Origin: Parachlamydiales bacterium
GTDB lineage: Bacteria > Chlamydiota > Chlamydiia > Chlamydiales > SM23-39
Direction of reading: 5' to 3'
Length of the DNA: 64,000 bases
NCBI GenBank assembly: GCA_019694475.1
Contig: JAIBBX010000003.1
Coordinates: forward strand, 1-64,000
Shown here: in pieces, positions 7,699 through 15,981 of the stretch
Layout: each line of letters begins with the position of its first letter
How positions within the stretch are numbered: position 1 is the first letter of the stretch
Notes under the pieces: generated by a model
What the model saw: only the letters and a program-made list of their open reading frames with translations
Told to the model about the DNA's origin: nothing
Databases searched by the model: none
Translations under genes and position numbers: made by a program

Positions 7699-8600
7699 TT
7701 TATGTAATTCGGCGCTCCATTATCTGAAATTGCTTTTGGCTGCGTTGAAACAACGTCATATGTCAACGTCACTAATCGAATCCCTGGTGGCAGGACGAAG
7801 TCGATATCGTAGGGGAGGAAGATCTTATATTCTTTAATAAAATTCAATACCTTTTCCATGCCCGAACGCTTTATGATCATTGAATAGGCGCCAAATCTTG
7901 AGCCGACTCTTCTGAAATCTGGACTGATATCGATTCTTTGCGCATATTTATCTGGATCGGGAGGAAAATAATTGGGTCTCCAGGCAAAACCGAAGCTTGG
8001 AACATATTGCCCCATTTGATTTTTAGTGTCTGGATCGGTGAAAAGCACGTCCCATCCATTTACGCCTACAAGATCGTTCAGGCGATCGATCAGATCCGGG
8101 ATCATGTGGGGGTCTTTGAGAATTTCAACGTCATCTTCCATGACCCAGATAGTTTCGTAGCCGGAATCCCATGCATCTTGAAGAATTGATAGATGGCTGA
8201 GCACAATCCCAATCGCTCCTCTGGACATGCAATGGCAAAAATATGTTCTGCCCCAAGCGCTCACTGGTTCATGCCGCGGTTCAAAATCGCCTTCGTAGTA
8301 AGTTCCCCATTTCGCCATTGACATCCAAGGTTGAAAAGGGGCTCCGACATCGTTGATTGCTTCTAGGGAAAGTTCCCAACCATTTACTGCGGAAAAGCGG
8401 TATGGTTCGATTCCATAAAACGAAAATTCAGCAAAGCATTTGGCAAATTTTTCGGGTCTTTGATCCAGATTGATCATGTATATGAAATCGATCCCCCGCA
8501 ACTGCGAACCATTTTTTTTATTGGGAGCATCTTTGAAGTACTCTTCCAAATTCGCGTAAGCTGTTGCAGCGAGGAAAAGTAATAAGAGGATTCGCAGCAT
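7695..8600 (-). CDS. Secreted glycosyltransferase family 25 protein (first gene of the operon)
   Basis: The protein is about 301 aa from the ATG at 8600, which begins a signal peptide (MLRILLLLFLAATAYA) matching the other GT25 copies. A longer frame to 8693 is open but would place 31 charged residues before the signal and run into the divergent gene. The motifs are IDFIYMINLDQRPEKF, PYRFSAVNGWEL, GAIGIVLSHLSILQDAWD, IWVMEDDVEI and WDVLFTDPD. It is the promoter-proximal gene of the 8600-166 operon; the 91-base gap to the divergent GT25 gene at 8692 must hold both promoters. Confidence 0.88.
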   Translation of the reverse strand: MLRILLLLFLAATAYANLEEYFKDAPNKKNGSQLRGIDFIYMINLDQRPEKFAKCFAEFSFYGIEPYRFSAVNGWELSLEAINDVGAPFQPWMSMAKWGTYYEGDFEPRHEPVSAWGRTYFCHCMSRGAIGIVLSHLSILQDAWDSGYETIWVMEDDVEILKDPHMIPDLIDRLNDLVGVNGWDVLFTDPDTKNQMGQYVPSFGFAWRPNYFPPDPDKYAQRIDISPDFRRVGSRFGAYSMIIKRSGMEKVLNFIKEYKIFLPYDIDFVLPPGIRLVTLTYDVVSTQPKAISDNGAPNYIK

Positions 8601-8691
8601 AGGACTTTTGGCTTTTTTTAAGTTTAGACATGGTAGGAAAAAGGGAAAAAAAACGGTAGCAAAATTTTTTACATGTTGATAAAACATTTGC
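8601..8691. promoter_or_regulatory. Divergent promoter region between two GT25 genes
   Basis: This 91-base A/T-rich gap separates the start of the nine-gene minus-strand operon from the plus-strand GT25 gene. It holds homopolymer runs (AAAAAAAA, TTTTTT) and is the only space available for promoters in both directions. I do not see a confident -35/-10 pair. Confidence 0.4.
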
Positions 8692-9600
8692 ATGCGAATT
8701 TTAACCCTCCTTTTTACTCTGAGCCTTTTTGCGGGAATTGAAGATCAATACCGAAAATTGGATCTAAAATTCGGCTTCTCAGGACCTGAGAACATCGATT
8801 ACATTTATGTCATCAATCTCGACAAGAGGCCCGAACGATGGCAAAAAACTTTGAAAGAACTTGCGCCTTATGGAATAATTCCCGAACGATTTCCCGGGAT
8901 TTATGGTTGGGCTTTATTGCCAGAGCAGCTCGATCAGGTCGGATTGAGATATCAACCCGGAATGTGGCCTGGCAAAGAATTCGTGATGTATTTTCCTCCA
9001 AACAAGAATGGAGAATGGGATTTCATTTACTTAAATGAATTCGATTGGGGAAAAGCGGTCTTTTCCGGCTGGACTGTAAAAGGAACTATCGGATGCAGCT
9101 TAAGCCATTTTTCTGTTTTAAAAGACGGATATGATTCGGGGTATCAGACTATTTGGGTTATGGAAGATGATGTTCGCGTATTACGCGATCCAAAAGTGCT
9201 TTCTTCTCTTATTGAAGAACTTTATCAGGTCGATCCTGAATGGGATCTTTTGTATACCGATCGCGATTATCTGGATGTTGACCCAAATCATCCAATCGCA
9301 GAACAAATTCCTTGGATGTGGCGGCCAGATATGCCGTTTTATGATTTAAAAAACCTCAGTTTTCATGAAGACGCGGGGGATTCATTCATCCGTATCGGCA
9401 GCCGTATGCGGGCCCATTCAATCCTTTATAGCCGTTCCGGTATGAAAAAAATCCTAGCCTTCTATCGAGAAAATGGGAATTTTCTTCCCTATGACAACGA
9501 GGTGGCGCTCATTCCAGAAATTCGAATGTATGTGGTCAAAGATTCTGTCGTAACAGTTTTCGAAGAAGCTTCTGACACTAGGTATCGGAATTTCCAGTAA
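8692..9600 (+). CDS. Secreted glycosyltransferase family 25 protein
   Basis: This 302-aa GT25 paralogue has a signal peptide (MRILTLLFTLSLFAG), IDYIYVINLDKRPERW, PERFPGIYGWAL, GTIGCSLSHFSVLKDGYD, IWVMEDDVRV and WDLLYTDRD. It is more divergent than the other three: it lacks the PNK-rich segment after the signal and has an insertion around MYFPPNKNGEWDFIY. It is transcribed divergently from the operon. A Sec-exported GT25 would meet no nucleotide sugar in the periplasm, so it may act after export into the inclusion or host; that is inference. Confidence 0.88.
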   Translation: MRILTLLFTLSLFAGIEDQYRKLDLKFGFSGPENIDYIYVINLDKRPERWQKTLKELAPYGIIPERFPGIYGWALLPEQLDQVGLRYQPGMWPGKEFVMYFPPNKNGEWDFIYLNEFDWGKAVFSGWTVKGTIGCSLSHFSVLKDGYDSGYQTIWVMEDDVRVLRDPKVLSSLIEELYQVDPEWDLLYTDRDYLDVDPNHPIAEQIPWMWRPDMPFYDLKNLSFHEDAGDSFIRIGSRMRAHSILYSRSGMKKILAFYRENGNFLPYDNEVALIPEIRMYVVKDSVVTVFEEASDTRYRNFQ

Positions 9601-9890
9601 CACAGTATCGTTGATATTGATACATAAATTTAGACCGCGAAGGAATGAGTACCTAGGTGTTGTATGGTAAATCGATGGAAAGAAAGACAGGATCTGCTTC
9701 GCGGGAGGATCGCCTTTGGCGACGTTATATTCCGGATAGAAAACAAATTCATCATTAACTTGTCCTTTCTCTACGAACAAAGGTTGTAAAGACAATCTTC
9801 ATGCAATCATCCTGGGCTGAGAACTTAAATTTTGTTTGTTTATTTCTCAGGCAGTAGCTAGCATTAGCGATTCTTTTATAAAGAGGGTAT
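9601..9890. other. Intergenic gap without a convincing gene
   Basis: This 290-base gap lies between the GT25 gene and the toxin-like gene. A minus-strand open frame (9454-9795) covers part of it but is half antisense to the GT25 gene, with no recognisable motif. A small inverted repeat (TCGCCTTTGGCGA, about 9708-9722) is present. A good RBS (AGAGGG) precedes the ATG at 9891, so a promoter for the next gene probably lies here. Confidence 0.4.
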
Positions 9891-11861
9891 ATGCGTTTCT
9901 TACTTGCCTATTTGGTGCTATTTAATTTCTGTCAGGGGTGGGAAGTTTTTACTTATCCACAAGAGGCCATTACATATGCTGGAATGACAATTAAATGTGA
10001 TAAAGGCTGTGGGACATATGATGACACAAATTTGCAACACATTTGGTCGATTCTTGATCATGCTACTGAAGAGATATTTCACAGTGTCATGGCAATTAAT
10101 GCAATAAGAGATGCTGAATTCCTGCGTTCTCCTGTCCGCTGTCATGGTAGCGGGGATTTTGTGAGATGGGATTGGCAGGCCGCGAATGGTGTATGGCCAT
10201 CTGACAAAAACCTCATTCGTTATCAAGAAATATGGATGACGGATTATCCCACCTTTCTCGAAATAGCCACTGTGATGCGCGAGGACATTGATTTTTATTA
10301 TTTTACTGTTCCTAAAGAGATCCGAGAGTTTGAAACAAGCCTTATTACTAAGTTGGAAAATGGCCTTAAGCAAGGAAATAACACATATAGGGTTCTTCCC
10401 GGTGGAGACATCGAGTTTGGATATAAACAAGGGAACCCTCTTTATATTTCATTAGGCGCAGGTTGGAACTGGATCAAGTTTCAGTTGGATTACCTTGACT
10501 ATTATGGCTTCAGACATAAGAAAAGTGTTTCTATTCAGGATCAAAAATATAAGCAAGCAGAAGATCTAATAGAACAAGCGATAATAGAAATGGATGCGCT
10601 CTTTCGAAATATTTTTGTTTGCTGTCTGAAACGTCACCAACCCGAAGGAATCGCTTTCTCTACAGCTATTGAGGCTCTGTTAGCAGGAAATTTGACAGAA
10701 GGGATCGAACGTATTCGAGCTCTCATCAAGATAGCAGAATTTCAACAGTTTCATCCTGATCTAATTGGGAAAATGCAATTGCTCAAAGGACAGTTGGAAA
10801 TAGAGAGTAGTTTGTATGGTGATGCCATCTTATCCCTTACAGAGGCGATTGCCAAAAATCAATCGCTTAAAGAGGCTTATTTAGAAAGAGCAACAGCTTA
10901 TTTTAAATTGGGTGAATATGATCGTTCGATGGAAGATTATCTTGCATATAATGTCCAGACCCAAGGAGAGGATGCATTTTCCATTTTAAGTTTTACCTGG
11001 GCTTTTGCCAAAAATCTTCCTCCAGGAGCTTACGAATCTGGAAAAGGGATTGCTTTGTTCTTATCGGATCTCGTTAAACATCCCGTTCATACAGCTAAAC
11101 AAGTGTGGGAATCTCTTACTCTTCTCAGCAAGCTTGCCGTCACTATGGAATGGAAGGAGCTATCGCAGGCTCTAGCTCCAGAAATCCATTACCTCGTCGT
11201 TGAATGGGGTAATCTCACCTCTGAGAAACAAGGAGAGCTTGCCGGGTATGCTTTTGGTAAATATGGAGCAGATATCCTCATACCGGGAGCTTTAGTCAAA
11301 GCGGTTGGTAAAGGGGTGAGATGCGGCACTGAGGTAAGCGCAGTCTACAAAGGCTTGAGAGCCGCAGACCAAACTCTCTTCCTTGAGTCAATGGCAGACT
11401 TTGAAAGTGTTGCAGAGTTCACAAAGGCAATTAAACCTGCACAACAAACTGTTTTTTTAGGAGAAGAGTTAGGTTTCACTGCGAAAGAAATGGGACAGTT
11501 AAAGCAGGCAGGGAAATTGGAAAGTGCCATTAATAGTGGTTTAGAAAAGTTAGTCTCCCAATCAGAAAGCGAAGTGCTCAAGGATGCAATCAATCAAAAT
11601 AAGCACGTAAAAATGGTGAGAGACTACCTGAATAAACCAACCAAAGAGATTCAAAAAGGTATTAATAGCTATGAAAAACAAATTGCTCTTCACAAAGATA
11701 AAATCATGAACCCAGTAAAACATTGTCCGGATTGGGAAAAATTAGACCCAAGGCAGCGCGAAGCCTTAGTTAATAAAAAATGGCCATCAGAAATCCAGGT
11801 GTACGAACAACAAAAGAATATTCTTCAGGCCATTCTAAATGAAAGAGTTTCTTATGAGTAA
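9891..11861 (+). CDS. Secreted polymorphic-toxin-like protein
   Basis: This 656-aa protein starts after a good RBS with a signal peptide (MRFLLAYLVLFNFCQG). Residues 30-230 are unassigned. Residues about 260-370 form TPR-like helices (GKMQLLKGQLEIESSLYGDA, AYLERATAYFKLGEYDRSM). Residues 435-540 carry the helical linker AGYAFGKYGADILIPGALVKAVGKG and TAKEMGQLKQAGKLES. The last 90 residues form a compact charged domain with LHKDKIMNPVKHCPDWEKLD and NKKWPSEIQVYEQQKNIL. A signal plus linker plus short variable C-terminal domain, followed at once by a small cytoplasmic gene, is the architecture of polymorphic toxins. The catalytic chemistry of the tip is not recognised. Confidence 0.65.
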   Translation: MRFLLAYLVLFNFCQGWEVFTYPQEAITYAGMTIKCDKGCGTYDDTNLQHIWSILDHATEEIFHSVMAINAIRDAEFLRSPVRCHGSGDFVRWDWQAANGVWPSDKNLIRYQEIWMTDYPTFLEIATVMREDIDFYYFTVPKEIREFETSLITKLENGLKQGNNTYRVLPGGDIEFGYKQGNPLYISLGAGWNWIKFQLDYLDYYGFRHKKSVSIQDQKYKQAEDLIEQAIIEMDALFRNIFVCCLKRHQPEGIAFSTAIEALLAGNLTEGIERIRALIKIAEFQQFHPDLIGKMQLLKGQLEIESSLYGDAILSLTEAIAKNQSLKEAYLERATAYFKLGEYDRSMEDYLAYNVQTQGEDAFSILSFTWAFAKNLPPGAYESGKGIALFLSDLVKHPVHTAKQVWESLTLLSKLAVTMEWKELSQALAPEIHYLVVEWGNLTSEKQGELAGYAFGKYGADILIPGALVKAVGKGVRCGTEVSAVYKGLRAADQTLFLESMADFESVAEFTKAIKPAQQTVFLGEELGFTAKEMGQLKQAGKLESAINSGLEKLVSQSESEVLKDAINQNKHVKMVRDYLNKPTKEIQKGINSYEKQIALHKDKIMNPVKHCPDWEKLDPRQREALVNKKWPSEIQVYEQQKNILQAILNERVSYE

Positions 11862-12378
11862 CGAAAGATTCAAAAAATACGCCATTGGTACGATAGTTTT
11901 GCTAAAAGATTTAGTTAGAAAAGCAAAATTGGAAGCGGATAATCAAAAAGAAGGGTCTAATGGCTACATCGAAGGATTAATAATGGGATATTATTCAATT
12001 ATCACCCTATTAAAGCATGAAGCATTTGCCTTTTGTATTGATCAAAAAGAATTGGGTTTGGCGGATATAAAACCCGACTTGGATTTACTCGGTTTAGGTA
12101 GAAATCCTGATATAGATCTTCGAGAAGATAATTGGGCGATCGATGTTATGAGCGAGGAAAAAGTCAAAGGATATCTTAGTGATTCAATAACGTTGCTGAA
12201 AGAACAGGCAAGGGAAGCAAAAGTAGAAGCGGAACATCCGAAAGACGGTTTTGAAGACTATAATAAAGGGGAATTGATGGCATATCGCTCGCTATTTTCT
12301 CTTTTAAGACGTCAAGCTTTTGTTTTTAATATCGATGAAAAAGAACTCGGAATATTCGATGTAGATCCATTAAACTAA
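11854..12378 (+). CDS. Candidate immunity protein with internal duplication
   Basis: The protein is about 174 aa from the ATG at 11854, which overlaps the toxin-like stop codon by 8 bases; a start at 11839 is also open. There is no signal peptide. The protein is two copies of one unit: YAIGTIVLLKDLVRKAKLEA... GYIEGLIMGYYSIITLLKHE... FCIDQKELGLADI near residues 10-75, and YLSDSITLLKEQAREAKVEA... DYNKGELMAYRSLFSLLRRQ... FNIDEKELGIFDV near 110-172. All-helical, acidic, cytoplasmic and coupled to a secreted toxin-like gene, it fits an immunity protein. This is a context-based inference. Confidence 0.6.
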   Translation: MSNERFKKYAIGTIVLLKDLVRKAKLEADNQKEGSNGYIEGLIMGYYSIITLLKHEAFAFCIDQKELGLADIKPDLDLLGLGRNPDIDLREDNWAIDVMSEEKVKGYLSDSITLLKEQAREAKVEAEHPKDGFEDYNKGELMAYRSLFSLLRRQAFVFNIDEKELGIFDVDPLN

Positions 12379-12493
12379 TTACAATTGTCCGTTTCGTTTA
12401 GGAAAGTGTATGGCAGAAATCAATTTACCAATAAAGGAGAGAGCTGCGCTTCCTCCTGTCACTGAAGGGCTAGGTTCCCGTGCAGTCAAACGA

Positions 12494-13456
12494 ATGAAAA
12501 TATTACTCTTTTTTTGTTGTCTTTCCCTCTACGCAAACATAGACTCCCATTTGAAAAAAGCACCGAATAAAGAAGATAATGCGATTCGGAACATCGACTT
12601 CATCTACATGATCAATCTCGACCGAAGGCCCGAGAAATTTGCCCTTTCCTGCACGCAGCTTGGACTCTACGGCATCACTCCCTATCGGTTTTCTGCAGTG
12701 AATGGATGGGAGCTTACTTACAATGACATACAAGATGTCGGTTTGCGCTTCACGCCCGACATGCAAGGCGGATTTTGGGCAACAACCTTCCGAAAAAAAA
12801 GAGAAGGGGAATCATCCACCCCTGAAATGCGCGAAGGCCACTGCGGCAATTCCTATCCTTTTTACGGCGACTTCATTTGGGAACAGCAAATTCTAGGCCA
12901 GTACGGAATCGTTTATTTTTGCCATTGCATGGAGCGCGGGACAATCGGCATCGCTCTCAGCCACATTTCCGTGCTTCAAGATGGCTGGGATTCCGGCTTT
13001 AAAACCCTTTGGGTCATGGAAGATGATATTGAGGTCGTGCGCGACCCTAACATTCTATCCGAATTGATCGACGAATTGGATCGGATCGACCCCGATTGGG
13101 ATATCTTATTCACCGACAGGGACATCAGGGATCAAAATGGGAACTATATCCCTGCGACTGCTGCTGCAAAAAGACCCGATTTCGTCAGCCCAAATGATTT
13201 TACCCAAAATACCCAGGTCAGCCAGAACTTGCGGCGCATAGGCGCCAGATATGGCGCCCATTCCATGATCGTTCATAGACGCGGCATGCAAAAACTTCTC
13301 CAGTTCTTCGAAAAGCATCAGATCTTTCTTCCATATGACATGGAATTCACTCTGCCGGAAGGGATTAGGCTTTATACCGTGACTGATGATGTTGTCACCA
13401 ATTTGAAGCGGGGCCTCTCCGATAATGGCCACCCTCGTTATCTAGAAGCAAAATAG
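12494..13456 (+). CDS. Secreted glycosyltransferase family 25 protein
   Basis: The protein is 320 aa from the ATG at 12494, giving a signal peptide (MKILLFFCCLSLYA) followed by the PNK segment seen in two paralogues. An upstream in-frame ATG at 12410 has a better RBS (AGGAAAG) but adds 28 hydrophilic residues before the signal, so the start is uncertain. The motifs are IDFIYMINLDRRPEKF, PYRFSAVNGWEL, GTIGIALSHISVLQDGWD, LWVMEDDIEV and WDILFTDRD. An insertion of about 35 residues (around EGESSTPEMREGHCGN) distinguishes it from the operon copies. It is separated from the GT25 operon by the toxin-like locus, which may have inserted between relatives. Confidence 0.88.
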   Translation: MKILLFFCCLSLYANIDSHLKKAPNKEDNAIRNIDFIYMINLDRRPEKFALSCTQLGLYGITPYRFSAVNGWELTYNDIQDVGLRFTPDMQGGFWATTFRKKREGESSTPEMREGHCGNSYPFYGDFIWEQQILGQYGIVYFCHCMERGTIGIALSHISVLQDGWDSGFKTLWVMEDDIEVVRDPNILSELIDELDRIDPDWDILFTDRDIRDQNGNYIPATAAAKRPDFVSPNDFTQNTQVSQNLRRIGARYGAHSMIVHRRGMQKLLQFFEKHQIFLPYDMEFTLPEGIRLYTVTDDVVTNLKRGLSDNGHPRYLEAK

Positions 13457-13504
13457 TTCTGGTTAGAAGTGCCCGTCTTCTGTAAATAGGGGAAAAGGGG
13501 CCTT

Positions 13505-15973
13505 TTGAGTAATCAAACCAGGAGAATTGGATCCTTTCTGAAGTTCTCTCTTTTCGCAGCAGGCGGGATTACTGTCTCTCTACTTTTCATTAAGTGTCTT
13601 AGTATTAGTCTTGATGAGGAATCTCGGGAAACAACAGAAACAGCCGTTCTAAGTGTTAGGGATCTGCCAAATCCATACGAGAAGGTTAGAAAAGAGGCTG
13701 AACCTATTCCGCGAAAAGAGCAAGTCGTCTCTTTGCAGAAAATAAAACCAAAAGTGCCTATTCGCACTCCAAAACCCGAAGTAGCTGTAGTTCAGAAAAG
13801 CCTTAAGCCAAAGAAGAAATCTGAACCGTTTATCATGCACGGACCTGTTAATTTCAAAGAGGATAGGAAACGTCAAGAAAGACCGAGCAAGCATGATGGA
13901 GAATGTTGTTTTGTGATGGTAGGCCCTGCGCCAGATCCAATGCGAGAAAAATTTGTCCGCGATGAGGTGGGCTGTTCCGTATTGCTCTCGCCAAAGAAAG
14001 CAAACCAACAAGTTGATATTGCTTCGAATAAAAAAACAGTTCAACCGGAACCCAAAAGACCAAAGACAAAGGTTGAGTTTGTGAGCGTTCCGAAACAAAG
14101 TCAACAAACGGAAAGGCAGCTTGTCAATAGTGCGTCTTCCTCACGAAAACCGCGCAATTCCGAAAAGAAGGAACCTCTTGAGATTGAAATCATAGATCCT
14201 GTCGGGAATTTCGATGAGATGAAATCGAAAAGGCTAATGAATGTATTTGCCAAACAGCCTGTGCTGGCTGTCGCGGCTGAGGAAGAAAAACCGAAAGAAA
14301 TTGCTGCTGAGCCGATCGAAACGCCTGAAACAGAAGTCAAGCCTGCAGAAGAAGTTTCTTCGCCAATAGCGGTAAGTGAAGAGCCAGAAATTGAAATTTT
14401 AGATCCCCATGATCATTTCAATCAGTCAAAATCGAAAAGGCTAGTGAAAGAATTTGCTAGTCAGCCATTGAAGGCTGTTGCAAAAGAGGAAGAAAAGCCG
14501 AAGGAAACAGAAATAGCAGCTGAGCCTATCGAAAAGCCTGAAACAGAGATCGAACCTGAAGAAGAAGTTCCCTCGCCAATAGCGGAGAGAGAAGAGCCAG
14601 AAATTGAAATCGTCGATCCTCATGGCAACTTCAATCAGTCAAAATCGAAAATGCTCCTCAATGAATTAGCGCAGCAGCCTTTGCCGATTGTTGAGGCAGA
14701 AGAAGTGCGGACAGAAGTGGCTGCCGAGGTCGTTGTTGAAGCTGAAGAACAAGCATCAATAGCAGAGAATGAAAAACCTGAAGAAGAAGCTTCTGCGCCA
14801 ATTGCAGAGAGGGAAGAGCCTGAAATCCAGATATTGGATCCTCGCGGCAACTTCAATGAAACGAAAACAAAGAAGATGATTAGGCAATTCGCAGCTTCGC
14901 AATTGGATAGCAGCGATGTGATGAGCCTTGCTGAACTCAATAACTTCATTTTGCAAGCCGCAGCGGCAGCAATCGATCCGAAACCGGAAGAACCTGTAAT
15001 CGCAGCTCCCGAACAAACAGAAGAAGTGCTAGCTACAGCCGAGACGCCTAAGGAAAGCGTTCCGGAAGAATCTCTTGCTGATGCGGCTCAGATTTTAGAC
15101 AAAATTAAAGAATATTTCTCGAAGAAACAAGAGCCTCCGCCAGAAAAACAAACTGCTTACGATCCGTATCCTTGGCCAAAACGGATTGCAGTTCGCCATG
15201 TTTGGGGCGAGCAAGAGAAAACGTGCATTCCTTTTGCCACTAATTTCACGTCTGTTGAGATCTTTGCGGCTCCTGATTACCGTCCTGGACATATGTATCC
15301 ATTCTTAGATCTCCGAGGACATCGATTTGATAACAATACTTACGCAGCTAATATTGGAGTGGGCGGAAGATATGTGCCAAGCCAAAATTCTGGTTTTTGC
15401 GAGATGCTTGGATTCAATTTGAACTATGATTACCGCCAAGGCTGCATAGGGTATTACCAACAGGTGGGAATCGGTATAGAAGTTCTGGGCCGGAGATGGG
15501 ATTTCCGCGGGAATGCCTACGCTCCTTTTGGCAAAAGACGTCATATTCACTCTTGTTTATTCAATAATTACGTCGGCAATTATTTTGCGATTCGGCGCGA
15601 TATCGAATCGGTCTCCTATAGTTTCAGCGGGGAAGTTGGATATCTAATCGTCAATGGCAGTTACTTTTCTCTTTATGCGGCAGCAGGGCCTTACTTCTTG
15701 GCAAGGGGCAGGTGTTGTCAAAGCACTGCTGGAATCGAAGGGAGAATTCGGCCGCAATATCGCGACTATGTTGCGCTTGATTTGAGCGCCCGTTATGATG
15801 ACTTATTTGGAACGATTTGGCAGATGGAATTCGTCTTTACTTTACCCCTTTACCAAATATCTAAACAAAACAAACGCCCATGCGGCTTGAGAGATTGGCA
15901 AATTTACCAGCCTGTTCAAAGATTTGAGGTAATGCCGCTCCAAAAAAGACAATGCTGGGAAACAAATTGGTAG
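13505..15973 (+). CDS. Acidic-repeat protein with C-terminal inverse-autotransporter-like beta-barrel
   Basis: This 822-aa protein uses a TTG start with a purine-rich RBS (AAAAGGGG). Residues 6-32 are a signal anchor (FLKFSLFAAGGITVSLLFIK). Residues 35-220 are basic, Pro/Lys-rich and low complexity. Four acidic repeats of about 70 residues follow, each opening with E(I)xI(I/L/V)DPxGNF and (S/T)K(S/T)K near residues 226, 295, 365 and 439. From about 553 to the end lies a beta-rich domain: YPFLDLRGHRFDN, AANIGVGGRYVPS, GFNLNYDYRQG, QQVGIGIEVLGRRWDFRGNA and YAPFG. This strand pattern resembles the inverse autotransporter beta-domain of intimin/invasin. Unusually, it is C-terminal here. It is probably an outer-membrane or surface protein. 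Confidence 0.75.
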   Translation: MSNQTRRIGSFLKFSLFAAGGITVSLLFIKCLSISLDEESRETTETAVLSVRDLPNPYEKVRKEAEPIPRKEQVVSLQKIKPKVPIRTPKPEVAVVQKSLKPKKKSEPFIMHGPVNFKEDRKRQERPSKHDGECCFVMVGPAPDPMREKFVRDEVGCSVLLSPKKANQQVDIASNKKTVQPEPKRPKTKVEFVSVPKQSQQTERQLVNSASSSRKPRNSEKKEPLEIEIIDPVGNFDEMKSKRLMNVFAKQPVLAVAAEEEKPKEIAAEPIETPETEVKPAEEVSSPIAVSEEPEIEILDPHDHFNQSKSKRLVKEFASQPLKAVAKEEEKPKETEIAAEPIEKPETEIEPEEEVPSPIAEREEPEIEIVDPHGNFNQSKSKMLLNELAQQPLPIVEAEEVRTEVAAEVVVEAEEQASIAENEKPEEEASAPIAEREEPEIQILDPRGNFNETKTKKMIRQFAASQLDSSDVMSLAELNNFILQAAAAAIDPKPEEPVIAAPEQTEEVLATAETPKESVPEESLADAAQILDKIKEYFSKKQEPPPEKQTAYDPYPWPKRIAVRHVWGEQEKTCIPFATNFTSVEIFAAPDYRPGHMYPFLDLRGHRFDNNTYAANIGVGGRYVPSQNSGFCEMLGFNLNYDYRQGCIGYYQQVGIGIEVLGRRWDFRGNAYAPFGKRRHIHSCLFNNYVGNYFAIRRDIESVSYSFSGEVGYLIVNGSYFSLYAAAGPYFLARGRCCQSTAGIEGRIRPQYRDYVALDLSARYDDLFGTIWQMEFVFTLPLYQISKQNKRPCGLRDWQIYQPVQRFEVMPLQKRQCWETNW

Positions 15974-15981
15974 TAAGATTT

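Noticed and set aside
8601..8693. 31-residue N-terminal extension of the GT25 gene to 8693
   Set aside because: It would overlap the divergent gene and precede an otherwise standard signal peptide; the ATG at 8600 matches paralogue starts.
9454..9795. 113-aa minus-strand frame
   Set aside because: Half lies antisense to a well-supported GT25 gene, with no motif and no RBS; treated as chance, although the 5' half over the intergenic gap cannot be fully excluded.
13649..15550. Several minus-strand frames up to 152 aa opposite the acidic-repeat gene
   Set aside because: Low-complexity complements of the Glu/Lys-rich coding strand.
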